Of a stretch of 64,000 nucleotides of DNA, positions 7,591-16,313 are shown piece after piece. The DNA is taken from NCBI RefSeq assembly GCF_900177625.1, contig NZ_FXAU01000003.1, positions 558,001 through 622,000 on the forward strand, read 5' to 3'. Under the pieces are notes generated by a model. That model saw nothing but the letters and a program-made list of their open reading frames with translations, searched no databases and was not told the origin of the DNA. The stretch's first letter is position 1. Each line of letters begins with the position of its first letter. A program made the position numbers and the translations under genes. The DNA comes from Sphingobacterium psychroaquaticum (GTDB lineage Bacteria; Bacteroidota; Bacteroidia; Sphingobacteriales; Sphingobacteriaceae).

Positions 7591-7965
7591 ATGGAAAAAT
7601 TCATTTTAAAATTGGCCCAGCAACGTAATCCCGAGGTTCCCTTTGCGGATTATCGGGCGGAATTGACGGCTCAAAAGATGGACGATTCCGCACTGAAAAC
7701 TCTATTCGACAAGATTCAGCCTAGTCAGAAAAAGCATAATTCGGAGATTCAGTTTACCGCTTGCGTGCTACTTCTGTTCTCGCCAAAGTCGATTCTTTTG
7801 AGTGAGAAAGTTGAAAACGGCGTATGCCTGGCTATCAAAAATAGTCTTGGAGTGAACCAGCAGAGCGCATCTTATCGCATCAAGGTGGCTCGTGAGGTTT
7901 ATCAGGTTGATAGGGTGTTTAAACATCTAGTTGATGGATTTGTAAAGGAGGTGAAGGATGAGTGA
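7591..7965 (+). CDS. Hypothetical protein (124 aa) ahead of terminase
   Basis: Start chosen at 7591 because the promoter -7 box ends at 7585; the longer open frame upstream covers the promoter itself. Sequence MEKFILKLAQQRNPEVPFADYRAEL is followed by a helical region with SLGVNQQSASYRIKVAREVYQ that looks like a helix-turn-helix. It overlaps the terminase small subunit by 8 nt. Possible DNA-binding partner for packaging or a late regulator; no family recognised. Confidence 0.6.
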   Translation: MEKFILKLAQQRNPEVPFADYRAELTAQKMDDSALKTLFDKIQPSQKKHNSEIQFTACVLLLFSPKSILLSEKVENGVCLAIKNSLGVNQQSASYRIKVAREVYQVDRVFKHLVDGFVKEVKDE

Positions 7966-8707
7966 GGAGCAAACTAAGAGGTTAACCGTTAAGCAACAGT
8001 TGTTTATCGATTATTACCTAATGCATTTTAACGCCACCAAAGCGGCTATTCAAGCAGGTTACAGCGAAAAGACAGCTTATTCAATTGGTAGTGAATTATT
8101 GAAAAAACCTGAGATAAAAGCGCTTATAGACGCGCGACTCAAGGACTCACGAATGAATGCTGATCAGGTCATGAAGTTGATGACTGACATTGCTGGATCC
8201 AATATTAATGACTATTTCAAAGTTATAGAAATTGAACGGCCTAAAACTGTAAAAAAACCTCTTCAAGAATTGATTGACAGAAAGAAGGAATCTCTTTTAA
8301 GGCAGCATATATTTGCCGAGAGAAAAGGTTTTATTGAAGAGGATATGGATAAATTCTTGGAAAGTTTAGAGCCTCAAGAGGATGAAATAATGCGATTAGA
8401 GATTCGTCTCGAGCGTGAGCCTGATGCCATTTTTGAAGATATGGAACTTGAAATTGTTCAAGAGGTCCGTCTTGACTTGGTTAAGCTTGCATCTGACAAA
8501 GAATCGGGTAAAATCAAATCTTTTGAAATGAAAGAGTTTGGTCCCAAAGTAGAACTTTATCCTGTTGATGGAATGCTTGATAAACTTGCTCGTGTAAATG
8601 GAATGTATACTGATACTTTGGTGGTTGATGATAAAAATAAAATTGATCCAAACGACCTAAGCGATGACGCTATTCGCGAATTAATGAAGCTGGCTAAAAA
8701 GCAATAA
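7958..8707 (+). CDS. terS: Terminase small subunit
   Basis: 249 aa. Residues 8-60 match the Terminase_2 family: LTVKQQLFIDYYLMHFNATKAAIQAGYSEKTAYSIGSELLKKPEIKALI, a helix-turn-helix that recognises the packaging site. The middle is acidic coiled coil; the end (NDLSDDAIRELMKLAKKQ) fits the domain that contacts the large subunit. Preceded by a strong Shine-Dalgarno (AAAGGAGGTG at 7944-7953) and overlapping terL start by one base. It marks the pac/cos end of the structural module. Confidence 0.92.
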   Translation: MSEEQTKRLTVKQQLFIDYYLMHFNATKAAIQAGYSEKTAYSIGSELLKKPEIKALIDARLKDSRMNADQVMKLMTDIAGSNINDYFKVIEIERPKTVKKPLQELIDRKKESLLRQHIFAERKGFIEEDMDKFLESLEPQEDEIMRLEIRLEREPDAIFEDMELEIVQEVRLDLVKLASDKESGKIKSFEMKEFGPKVELYPVDGMLDKLARVNGMYTDTLVVDDKNKIDPNDLSDDAIRELMKLAKKQ

Positions 8708-10221
8708 TGAATGAAGTCGACTTGATATTATCAAACCTTGATGTGAGAGATCTTCAAGGAATATCCTTCAAACGAGGGATATTTGATTTTATTGTCGAAA
8801 CGCCAAAGGGAAGGCACGAAAAACAGGAACAAGCCCTTCAAATCCTAACGGATAATGTAACGGAAGAGTTTTTGTATGGTGGTGCTGCAGGAGGCGCGAA
8901 ATCATGGACCGGTTGCTGCTGGCTAATGTTTCAATGCATTAACTTCCCTGGTACACGTTGGTTTATCGGCCGTGAGGAGCTTAAGCGTATCACTGAATCA
9001 ACCCTAATAACCTTTTTCAAAGTCGCATCGGCTTATGGGATCCGTAACGGAATTGACTTCAAGTACAACGGACAAAAGAACTTTATCCAGTTCAAAAATG
9101 GCAGTCGTATCGATTTGTTAGAGCTTAAGTTTTTACCTCGTGACCCTGCTTATGAAAGATTTGGTTCTACAGAGTATACCGGTGGATGGATAGAGGAAGG
9201 TGGAGAGATTGATTTTGGTGCCTATGACGTATTGAAAACCCGTATTGGCCGTCAGTATAACGAAAAGTACAATCTTATCGGTAAGCTTTTCATTACCTGC
9301 AACCCTAAGAAGAACTGGATGTACACAACATTCTATCTTCCAAATAAGCAGGGTAAGCTTCCAGAGTTAATGAAGTACCTGGCGGCCTTTGTTCAGGACA
9401 ATCCGCACATCGATAACGGTTATGTTGAAAGGTTACGACGGACTAAGGATAAAGCGAAGAAAGAACGTCTTTTAAACGGCAATTGGGAGTATGATGATGA
9501 TCCAAATGCAATGTGTAAGTACGATGATTTGCTTGCTATGTTCTCAAATATTCATTTGTGGGACCGATACAACAATTTAACTGTAAAACCAAAATGGTAC
9601 ATAACTGCCGATGTTGCTCGATTTGGTTCTGATAAGGCTAGGATAGGTGTTTGGTGGGGATGGATTCTTATGGAGCATCATTCATTTGATAAATCATCAA
9701 CAACGGATATTCAAGCATGCATTAATGCAATGCGCTCAAAGTATGGCATCCCTGCGCACCAATGTATTGCTGATGAGGATGGCGTAGGTGGTGGTGTAGT
9801 CGATTTATGTGGTATTCTAGGGTTCGTTAATAATGCCAAACCTATCGTAACAGATGAAGCCCGGGAGAATGAAACTAGGATGTACGGAGATAGTAGAGGT
9901 GAGTTGCCACCAGACAAAGAGAATTACCAAAATCTACAAACACAATGTGCCTATTTGCTTGCTGATGATATTTCAGGGCACAACATTTTCCTTAAGTGTA
10001 TAGAGTCGGAATCTGATAAACAGGAGATTAACGAGGAGTTCTCTTGGCTAAAAACCTATAAAGTTGATGACGAAAGAAAACTTAGGATCCTTCCAAAAGA
10101 AGAGGTTAAAAAGCAAATAGGTAGATCGCCGGATTGGCGAGATTTGATTTTAATGAGAAAATACTTCGATTTAGTTTCTGTACAAGAAGAAATCGACGAT
10201 TCAATTTTTGATTTATTCTAA
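8707..10221 (+). CDS. terL: Terminase large subunit
   Basis: 504 aa, normal length. ATPase domain: Walker A-like GGAAGGAKS at residues 58-66, Walker B WIEEGGE at 161-167, and the coupling stretch LFITCNPKKNW near 197. The RNase H-like nuclease domain begins with YITADVARFGSDKA (D302) and includes IADEDGVGGGVVD (D356, D358). The enzyme pumps DNA into the procapsid and cuts concatemers. It directly follows terS. Confidence 0.95.
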   Translation: MNEVDLILSNLDVRDLQGISFKRGIFDFIVETPKGRHEKQEQALQILTDNVTEEFLYGGAAGGAKSWTGCCWLMFQCINFPGTRWFIGREELKRITESTLITFFKVASAYGIRNGIDFKYNGQKNFIQFKNGSRIDLLELKFLPRDPAYERFGSTEYTGGWIEEGGEIDFGAYDVLKTRIGRQYNEKYNLIGKLFITCNPKKNWMYTTFYLPNKQGKLPELMKYLAAFVQDNPHIDNGYVERLRRTKDKAKKERLLNGNWEYDDDPNAMCKYDDLLAMFSNIHLWDRYNNLTVKPKWYITADVARFGSDKARIGVWWGWILMEHHSFDKSSTTDIQACINAMRSKYGIPAHQCIADEDGVGGGVVDLCGILGFVNNAKPIVTDEARENETRMYGDSRGELPPDKENYQNLQTQCAYLLADDISGHNIFLKCIESESDKQEINEEFSWLKTYKVDDERKLRILPKEEVKKQIGRSPDWRDLILMRKYFDLVSVQEEIDDSIFDLF

Positions 10222-10247
10222 CCCCCTAACCGCTAAACAAAAAACTA

Positions 10248-11810
10248 ATGGTAAAAGAAAAAGACGAAACAAAGAAAGAAGTGCAGCTGCCAACTCCAGC
10301 ACTGCCAGCTATTGTTGAAGCGGTTGGGGCTACTGTGGCACCTACCTATGCAACAGCAAAACAGGAGTACGATGTTACGCAGCACGATGTATTTAATGAG
10401 GGTGAAGGGTATAGACCTAAAAAGAAGGTTCGAAGTTTAAGAAAAGACTCTGAGGGCAATCCAATTCTAGATAAGGCTAACAAAAAGATTTATGATACCA
10501 AGCGTATCGAGGTAAACCGGATCGGAGTGCCTTTACAAGAGCTTATCGTTAAGCGTCGTGTGTCGTTTATGAATGTATCTAAAATCCAATTAGAAGCTAA
10601 TCCACAAAATGATCAGGAGAATAGACTTTACCAGATGGTGAAGAAAATCCGTGATGATAACAAGATTTCTTTCATAGAAAAGGAAGTGGCTCGGCGTATG
10701 CTTAGTGAATTGCAGGTTGCAAAGCTTTGGTTTTCGGAACCTGTTGAAACGGGCTACTGGGGAGACATCGCGCCAAAAGCAAAGTTTAAAATGCGTTGTA
10801 AGGTGTTATCTCCAGATTTGGGAGACACCCTTTTGCCAGTGTTCGACGATTACGGCAAGATGATCTATTTTGGCCGTATTTATCAAGCTTCACGCAGCTT
10901 TAATGATATTGTTTCGGATCCTGATTTTACCGGTCTAACTACCGATAAAGACCAGCGATTTGATATCTACTCGGCTACAAATATCTATAAGTTCCGCAAG
11001 TCAAGAGCCGGCGAAACAATCATTTCCACACCTAGCAACAACGGTTGGATTGTTGATTCTGTAATAACGCATTCTTATGGAAAGATTCCCGTAACGTACT
11101 ATTCAAAGCCTTTGCCCCCCTGGGCTTCCGTGCAATCCGCTATTGCGAGGATTGAAACTTTGATCTCCAATGCGGGAGACACGAACGACTATCACGCGTC
11201 ACCGGTGTTTGCTATGTTCGGAAATGTTGGTGCTAAAATGCTGGAAAAAGGAGAACAAGGTAAATCACTTCAGATTACCGGCGATAAAGCTGACGCTAAG
11301 TATGTGACTTGGGACCAGGCAACAGATGCGATCAAAATGGAGCTTGACACCCTTATGAACTATGTTTTCACATGTACACAAACGCCACAGATGGCTATGG
11401 AAGATTTGAAAGGCCTTGGTGCTCTTAGCGGCGTTGCTTTCGATCGCGTTTTTATGGACGCCCACCTTGCCGCCCGCGATGAGATTGACGGAGAGTATGG
11501 AATGAGCACCCAGCGAGATATTAATTTGCAGATTGCTTTTTGTGGAGCTATAGACACAAGTCTGCTCCCAGCTATTAAATCGCTGGCAATCGGTTTTGAT
11601 ATTCCGCTTTACCGGATTAACGACGATGCGGAAACCGTCGGTTTACTTCAAAAGGCTGCGGGTGGTGCAAAGGTAATCTCCCAGAAAACGGCTATTGAGT
11701 ATTCGCCCCTTACCAAAAACTCGGAGGAAGAACTTAAGCAGATTCAGGAGGAGGAAGCTGAGCAAGTTAAGGATGAAGATACTGTAACTAAAGGCTTGCC
11801 TAAAAGTTAG
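10248..11810 (+). CDS. Portal protein
   Basis: 520 aa in the canonical position after terL. Features of SPP1-type portal proteins: KRRVSFMNVSKIQLEANP near residues 105-120, a beta-rich wing with GETIISTPSNNGWIVDSVITHSYGKIPVTYYSKP, the clip/stem helices around IARIETLISNAGDTNDYHASPVFAMFG, and the tunnel-loop/crown region with DLKGLGALSGVAFDRVFMDAHLAARDEI. It forms the dodecameric DNA channel at one capsid vertex. The C-terminus is acidic. Followed by a strong hairpin, so read-through to the scaffold gene must pass or bypass the antisense FRG insertion. Confidence 0.9.
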   Translation: MVKEKDETKKEVQLPTPALPAIVEAVGATVAPTYATAKQEYDVTQHDVFNEGEGYRPKKKVRSLRKDSEGNPILDKANKKIYDTKRIEVNRIGVPLQELIVKRRVSFMNVSKIQLEANPQNDQENRLYQMVKKIRDDNKISFIEKEVARRMLSELQVAKLWFSEPVETGYWGDIAPKAKFKMRCKVLSPDLGDTLLPVFDDYGKMIYFGRIYQASRSFNDIVSDPDFTGLTTDKDQRFDIYSATNIYKFRKSRAGETIISTPSNNGWIVDSVITHSYGKIPVTYYSKPLPPWASVQSAIARIETLISNAGDTNDYHASPVFAMFGNVGAKMLEKGEQGKSLQITGDKADAKYVTWDQATDAIKMELDTLMNYVFTCTQTPQMAMEDLKGLGALSGVAFDRVFMDAHLAARDEIDGEYGMSTQRDINLQIAFCGAIDTSLLPAIKSLAIGFDIPLYRINDDAETVGLLQKAAGGAKVISQKTAIEYSPLTKNSEEELKQIQEEEAEQVKDEDTVTKGLPKS

Positions 11811-11829
11811 ATACATGAAAAATTCATAG

Positions 11830-11855
11830 GGTTACCGACATTGATGTCGGTAACC
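11830..11855. terminator. Hairpin between portal and FRG genes
   Basis: GGTTACCGACAT and ATGTCGGTAACC form a 12-bp perfect inverted repeat with a 2-nt centre (or 10 bp with a 6-nt loop). It lies between converging genes and is followed on the plus strand by ATGCAATTTTAC, so it probably ends transcription in both directions. Confidence 0.65.
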
Positions 11856-11879
11856 ATGCAATTTTACTTCAAATACCCA

Positions 11880-12701
11880 TTAAGTAAGAGACTCATTAAT
11901 TGCATACACTATTTTTTTAGATATGCCTTCAAGACCAGGATACACTGAATCATATGAGAAACCAAGTTTATAGAGGTCTTTTTTAATTTGTCTAAAATGT
12001 TGAAAAGGAATTATTATTTTTTTGAGAAAGTTTTCCTTAGATGGATGTTTTGTTAAGCCATTAATTTCACATCCAAAAAGTGTGAAACATGAGCTTTGCC
12101 TTTTCATGCGTTCATCAATATAAAATGGCTTAAGAGCGATGGGGTATTGTATTTTTTCATCATTTGCATGCAGCATATCCATGTCAAAATAGTTAAACAC
12201 CTCCTGTTGGATATCAATTGATGCATACAGTTTAAGTTCTTCAGTATTGTTGTGATTAACAATCTTTGTTGTTTCTGAATTTAAAATAAATGGGTCTAAG
12301 ATCCATATTAATGCATTGTTTTTACTGTTTGTATCCTCAACTGCAAAAAATAAAGATATTAATGAATTTTCTGTCCAATCTAACAATCTCGTATGTGATC
12401 CATAATGCTGCATAATGAATGTAGTACCAAGGTCATTGTTTACAATATCAAATTCTTTTAGATACTGATACGCTTCATTTTTGAAAATACCCCTAATGCT
12501 TGCATCTTTTTTGTGAAAGTCACTAGCGTCATTAGGATTCTGTATATATTCCCTATACAAGTTAGGAGTTAGGCACGTATCCTCATACTTAGAATTTTCA
12601 GCTCTAAACCACAAGTAATGACTGTAAGCGTGAGTACCAAAATCTATTGATTTAACTTTATCTATGTATTGTGTTATTGATTCAATTATTTCTGTATTCA
12701 T
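11880..12701 (-). CDS. FRG-domain protein inserted antisense in head operon
   Basis: 273 aa. FRG-domain landmarks are visible: YLWFRAE at residues 30-36 (F-R-A variant), FIMQHYGSHTRLLDWTENSLISLFFAVE at 95-123, and KRQSSCFTLFGCE near residue 205. FRG proteins occur in phage-defence and toxin contexts, with unknown biochemistry. It is antisense to the structural genes, AT-rich, and separates portal from scaffold, with terminator-like sequence on its 3' side; these are hallmarks of an independently expressed cargo gene. A defence role is inferred. Confidence 0.82.
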   Translation of the reverse strand: MNTEIIESITQYIDKVKSIDFGTHAYSHYLWFRAENSKYEDTCLTPNLYREYIQNPNDASDFHKKDASIRGIFKNEAYQYLKEFDIVNNDLGTTFIMQHYGSHTRLLDWTENSLISLFFAVEDTNSKNNALIWILDPFILNSETTKIVNHNNTEELKLYASIDIQQEVFNYFDMDMLHANDEKIQYPIALKPFYIDERMKRQSSCFTLFGCEINGLTKHPSKENFLKKIIIPFQHFRQIKKDLYKLGFSYDSVYPGLEGISKKIVYAINESLT

Positions 12702-12883
12702 ATAATATGTCTAGTACGGTATTACTAAAATAGTAAAACTAGATATATCTTTCTGTAATCCCCCAAATTACAAAATCACCTTTTAAAAACTACTTATCCA
12801 TACGGTTAATTTTGTGTTTAAAATAGTTAACCGAGGATAGCACGGAATCGCTTTCCGGATTAGACTCCTTTAAACATAAACAC

Positions 12884-13600
12884 ATGTCATTAAAAGCAAA
12901 AATCATTTCCAAATTGAAAGAGAAAGCAACCGCATTGGGTGTCAATCTTTCAAATGTTCGAATCAACGGACTAGCGGACAAGTTAGATGGTATTATCACT
13001 AACGAGGACGATATCGACGGTGAAATCGACAAACTAGATCAAGTATTAAGTTTCAAAGAATTGGCGGCGCTGGACGATACTAAGCGTAATGCGGACAACA
13101 ATGCCGCTGAAGCAGAAACGGCAAAGGCTGAAAAAGCTAAAAAAGAAGCAGAGGAAAAAGCAGCGGCTGAAGGCGGAAGCGGTGGTGGTTCTGGAGATGA
13201 AATGCCTGCTTGGTTTAAGGCTCATGTTGAAAGCCAAAATAAGGTGATCGAAACCTTAACAACAACTGTTGTTAATCTTCAAAACGGCAATACAGCCCAA
13301 TCACGACGCCAACAACTTGAAGCCAAATTGAAGGACGCTCCTGAGCGATTCAAAGCGCAAACACTTCGAAATTTCGACCGATTAAAATTAGATAGTGAAG
13401 ATGACTTTGCTAACTATCTGGCCGAAGTGGAGCAAGACGTTGCTGAGGAAGTTCAGGCTGCAAGTGATGCTGGTCTTGGAATTGATTCCCCTGTTCGGGG
13501 TGCTGGTGGTGGCAAATTGAAGGATGACGAGGTGTCGCCTGCAATGAGAGAAATTGTTGAACAGCGCAAAGTGGAGGCAGCAGCCAAAGCTGGCGCATAA
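12884..13600 (+). CDS. Putative capsid scaffolding protein
   Basis: 238 aa, acidic, Ala/Glu/Lys-rich, with a coiled-coil stretch NAAEAETAKAEKAKKEAEEKA (about 68-90), a GGSGGGSGD hinge and a basic C-terminal part (REIVEQRKVEAAAKAG). The composition and position between portal and decoration/capsid genes fit an internal scaffold that guides procapsid assembly and then leaves. No catalytic motif is seen. Alternative: a minor head protein. A promoter is expected in 12702-12883 because of the antisense insertion upstream, but I see only imperfect elements there (inverted GGTTAA/TTAACC at 12804-12832). Confidence 0.65.
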   Translation: MSLKAKIISKLKEKATALGVNLSNVRINGLADKLDGIITNEDDIDGEIDKLDQVLSFKELAALDDTKRNADNNAAEAETAKAEKAKKEAEEKAAAEGGSGGGSGDEMPAWFKAHVESQNKVIETLTTTVVNLQNGNTAQSRRQQLEAKLKDAPERFKAQTLRNFDRLKLDSEDDFANYLAEVEQDVAEEVQAASDAGLGIDSPVRGAGGGKLKDDEVSPAMREIVEQRKVEAAAKAGA

Positions 13601-13612
13601 AAATCTTTTTAA

Positions 13613-13987
13613 ATGGGATTAACTGGAGTAAAAAGAACGGGCACCCAAGGCTTTCAAAAAGTAGTTTTTGAAAACGTTGTTGATACCCTTCCAGGAGGAT
13701 TGATTCTCGATGTTAAAAAAGCGGATTATCCAAATGGATATGTACCTGAGGGTACTTTGGTGGGGCGAGATCCTGCAACAGGAATAGGCAAGGTGTTGAC
13801 TGCTGTTGACGGGGCCATTAAGCCAATTGGTTTGACTCATCGAGCCTCAGAGGTATCTGACGGCGGCAATACGTTTGCAAATGGTGTAGTAATTAGCGGT
13901 ACTGCTCGTATTAAAGCGTTACCATCGGTATTGCAGACTATTGCTGCTGATTTAGCTAAGGCCTTACCGCGTATCACCTTGGTGTAA
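13613..13987 (+). CDS. Head decoration protein
   Basis: 124 aa located directly before the major capsid gene. The fold signature of lambda gpD-like decoration proteins is suggested by LPGGLILDVKKADYPNGYVPEGTLVGRDPATGIGKV and IKPIGLTHRASEVSDGGNTFANGVVISGTARIKALP: a beta-rich domain with an initial-value/PEGT pattern. Such proteins bind capsid surface positions and stabilise the filled head. Confidence 0.75.
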   Translation: MGLTGVKRTGTQGFQKVVFENVVDTLPGGLILDVKKADYPNGYVPEGTLVGRDPATGIGKVLTAVDGAIKPIGLTHRASEVSDGGNTFANGVVISGTARIKALPSVLQTIAADLAKALPRITLV

Positions 13988-14023
13988 TTAACAGAATTTA
14001 AAACAAAACATAAAGTCATATAA

Positions 14024-15130
14024 ATGATAAATGTACAAGAACTAGTGCCGGAATTCCGCAGAGCAGATGCGCAAGCTTATGTTGAGACGTATCCGTTTGA
14101 AACGCTTCAGTATCAGGCTGCATTCCCTTTGCAATTCCAGCCTACATTGAAATGGTCAGCTGTAGAGGCTCAATTTGGTGCTAAAGTAATGGCGTCAGTG
14201 GTTGACTTCAATAGCCGTGCACCTCGTTTTGGTCGCAATTTACCGACTAAAATTGAGGGTGATATGCCTAAGTTGGAGATTGCTCGCGATAAAGTTGAAA
14301 CGGATTTCAATACACTTCGTGAATTGGAAGATGCTGTTCGCCGTCTGCCTTCTGGTCCAACACGTAGAGAGGCCGCGCAGCGCGTACTTGATTGGCATTA
14401 CGAGGATCAAGTGTTTGTGCGTAACGGTGTTGAAGCGCGTAACGAATGGTTAGCTAAACGTATCGCATCTACTGGTAAATACAAACTTACACAGGTAAAC
14501 AACGAGCAAGGCATCCAATCAATTGTTGATGTCGATTTCGCGATTCCTGCTGCAAATAATGTAAATGCTTCTGTAGACTGGAATAGTCCGACAGCTGACA
14601 TTATAGGGGATATCAAAAAAATCAAGCGAATGGCCAAACTTGCAAACCTTCCTGAACCAAGATTCATGTGGTGTGAGCAAGAAACTATCGAGCAAGTTGC
14701 ACAAAACCCAGGTGTTCAAAAGTTCACAGCTACTTATGTTGCTAATGCGTTAGGATTACAACAGGAACCTGGTATTGAAGAAATCAACCGTGCTTTACGT
14801 GCAAAAGGTCTTCCTGTTTTCAAAGTTTGGGAATCGGTAATGGTTCAAGAATCGAAAAATGGTAATCAGACCGTTGTAACCGGTTGGGAAAAAGGTGTTG
14901 TTACCTTCTCTGTTACTGAACAGTTAGGTAATACACAGCATACAACCTCAGCAGATGAGTATGTTGCAGCAGGGGTGGCTCAAAAAACCAAATCGGGCAT
15001 CGTGTTAATCAAAACTTGGGGAGTAGAAGACCCTATTACTGTTATTACCAAAGGTACAGCTTACTGTACTCCAACCTTGAATAACAGCAAGTCTATTTTC
15101 TTACTTAAAACTATCCTACCAGGTGGCTAA
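14024..15130 (+). CDS. Major capsid protein
   Basis: 368 aa. Sequence order fits the HK97 fold of the phage-E-like/Bacteroidota type: N-terminal arm MINVQELVPEFRRADAQAY, E-loop region FNSRAPRFGRNLPTKIEGDMPKLEIARDKVETDFNTLRELEDAVR, spine helix ERDWHYEDQVF-like segment, and P-domain strands LRAKGLPVFKVWESVMVQESKNG. It follows the decoration gene and is followed by an overlapping GTG-started gene. No protease gene is visible nearby, consistent with use of a separate scaffold rather than a fused delta domain. Confidence 0.88.
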   Translation: MINVQELVPEFRRADAQAYVETYPFETLQYQAAFPLQFQPTLKWSAVEAQFGAKVMASVVDFNSRAPRFGRNLPTKIEGDMPKLEIARDKVETDFNTLRELEDAVRRLPSGPTRREAAQRVLDWHYEDQVFVRNGVEARNEWLAKRIASTGKYKLTQVNNEQGIQSIVDVDFAIPAANNVNASVDWNSPTADIIGDIKKIKRMAKLANLPEPRFMWCEQETIEQVAQNPGVQKFTATYVANALGLQQEPGIEEINRALRAKGLPVFKVWESVMVQESKNGNQTVVTGWEKGVVTFSVTEQLGNTQHTTSADEYVAAGVAQKTKSGIVLIKTWGVEDPITVITKGTAYCTPTLNNSKSIFLLKTILPGG

Positions 15131-15689
15131 CGAAAACAAAAACGAGAAAGCCGGAGCTACAACACCGGCAACTCCTTCTACAGTAGAAGGGACTCAATCC
15201 ACTGATCAGGCGCAATTAGATTTAGCGCCGAATACTTCAAATGATGAGGTCGAAAAGCTAAAAGCTGAATTGGTTGCTAAAGATTCAGAAATCGAATCTT
15301 TAAAAGCGGAACATAAAGCTTTCAAGGAAAAGTTAAAGCCTGAAATTGAAAAGATCCAATCGGAAAACGAAAAGCTAAAAGCTGAATTGGTTGCTAAAGA
15401 TTCAGAAATCGAATCTTTAAAAGCGGAACATAAAGCTTTCAAGGAAAAGTTAAAGCCTGAAATTGAAAAGATCCAATCGGAAAACGAAAAGCTAAAAGCT
15501 GAATTGGCTAAAACCGGTAAACAGTCGAAAGCATCGAAATCAGGGGCAGCAAAGTTTGTCGTGGTTAGTGCGTTTCGGGGCAACCAAAAGGGTGAAGGTA
15601 TTTTCGAAATCGATTCGGATGTATCCCACTTCGACGCCGATCGTTTAAAAGACCTTGTATCTCGCGAATTGGTTAAGGAGGTAAAGTAA
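15123..15689 (+). CDS. Coiled-coil protein with duplicated 39-aa unit, after capsid gene
   Basis: 188 aa. GTG start overlaps the capsid stop by 8 nt. Residues 1-42 are low-complexity Thr/Pro/Asn; then a 39-residue coiled-coil unit (KLKAELVAKDSEIESLKAEH and the rest) occurs twice identically, with a third short start. The C-terminal 45 residues (KFVVVSAFRGNQKGEGIFEI to LVSRELVKEVK) form a small domain common in proteins encoded next to capsid genes. Probably a head fibre or head surface protein whose rod length varies with repeat number (inference). Confidence 0.7.
   Translation: MANENKNEKAGATTPATPSTVEGTQSTDQAQLDLAPNTSNDEVEKLKAELVAKDSEIESLKAEHKAFKEKLKPEIEKIQSENEKLKAELVAKDSEIESLKAEHKAFKEKLKPEIEKIQSENEKLKAELAKTGKQSKASKSGAAKFVVVSAFRGNQKGEGIFEIDSDVSHFDADRLKDLVSRELVKEVK
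15252..15507 (+). repeat. 117-bp exact tandem repeat
   Basis: Copies at 15252-15368 and 15369-15485 appear identical base for base; a third partial copy covers 15486-15507. The period encodes 39 residues of coiled coil and keeps the frame. Exact identity points to a recent duplication and possible copy-number variation. Confidence 0.92.
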
Positions 15690-15690
15690 T

Positions 15691-16020
15691 ATGACCAATA
15701 GAGAAGCGCTGTTAAGCGATATTAGTATCCGCGTAAAGCCTAACTCAGTGACGAAGGTTTTGATTGACCAAGGTGTCAATCCTGATGGCGAATACTTGCC
15801 ACAAGACGAACAATGTAGGCGCGGGGTAGACCTTGCCTTAGCAGCGCTAATCTTGGTTTTATCGCTTTCCCCGGAATCCGTTAAGGAGTTGGATTACCAG
15901 CTTACCTCTCGCAGCATTGAGGGTCTTCTTAAAATTCGCAAAGGGATTTTGAAAAGATGGGGTGTTGAGGACGAAATGGATGATTCCGCAACGATAACAA
16001 GTATTTCTGACCTATGGTAG
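15691..16020 (+). CDS. Head-tail connector (DUF6706-like)
   Basis: 109 aa, immediately downstream of the capsid-associated gene with a Shine-Dalgarno-like AAGGAGGT just before. The helical sequence VDLALAALILVLSLSPESVKELDYQLTSRSIEGLLKIRKGILKRWG matches connector proteins of Bacteroidota siphoviruses (DUF6706 from memory). Expected to join the portal to the stopper ring. Overlaps the next gene by 7 nt. Confidence 0.65.
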   Translation: MTNREALLSDISIRVKPNSVTKVLIDQGVNPDGEYLPQDEQCRRGVDLALAALILVLSLSPESVKELDYQLTSRSIEGLLKIRKGILKRWGVEDEMDDSATITSISDLW

Positions 16021-16301
16021 TACCAGAGCAATATCCCGATAGAATGGTGTTTGAAAACCAGCACGGAGAGCTAGTTGAGCTTGAATGCAGATTTAGACCA
16101 TCAAAGGGCAATACGTTTGTCCAGATGAAAGATGGAACCGATGTGCAAGTTTCTTTTGACATTGCGTTTCCAGATGGTACACCGTCTATTTTATTGGGAA
16201 CCGTCTTTAATGCGATTAACGAAAGAGGGGAGATCTTTATTTACCAGCAACAACTCCTTTCCTTTCATGTTGGAGCGTTTCACTGTTTGGGGAGGTGTTA
16301 A
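16014..16301 (+). CDS. Putative head-tail stopper protein
   Basis: 95 aa, overlapping the connector by 7 nt. The sequence is beta-rich with paired basic/acidic strands (RMVFENQHGELVELECRFRPSKGN, DVQVSFDIAFPDGTPSILLGTVFNA), as in SPP1 gp16-like stopper proteins that close the head after packaging. Assignment rests mainly on gene order and predicted beta content; sequence homology not recognised. Confidence 0.5.
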   Translation: MVVPEQYPDRMVFENQHGELVELECRFRPSKGNTFVQMKDGTDVQVSFDIAFPDGTPSILLGTVFNAINERGEIFIYQQQLLSFHVGAFHCLGRC

Positions 16302-16313
16302 AATTTAAAGACT

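Noticed and set aside
12781..12840. Fifth copy of the operator-promoter upstream of the scaffold gene
   Set aside because: GGTTAA/TTAACC is present, but neither a TTTG at the right place nor a TAnnTTTG box follows at 20 bp.
15206..15583. Antisense frame with repeated peptide
   Set aside because: Its repetition merely mirrors the 117-bp repeat of the sense gene.
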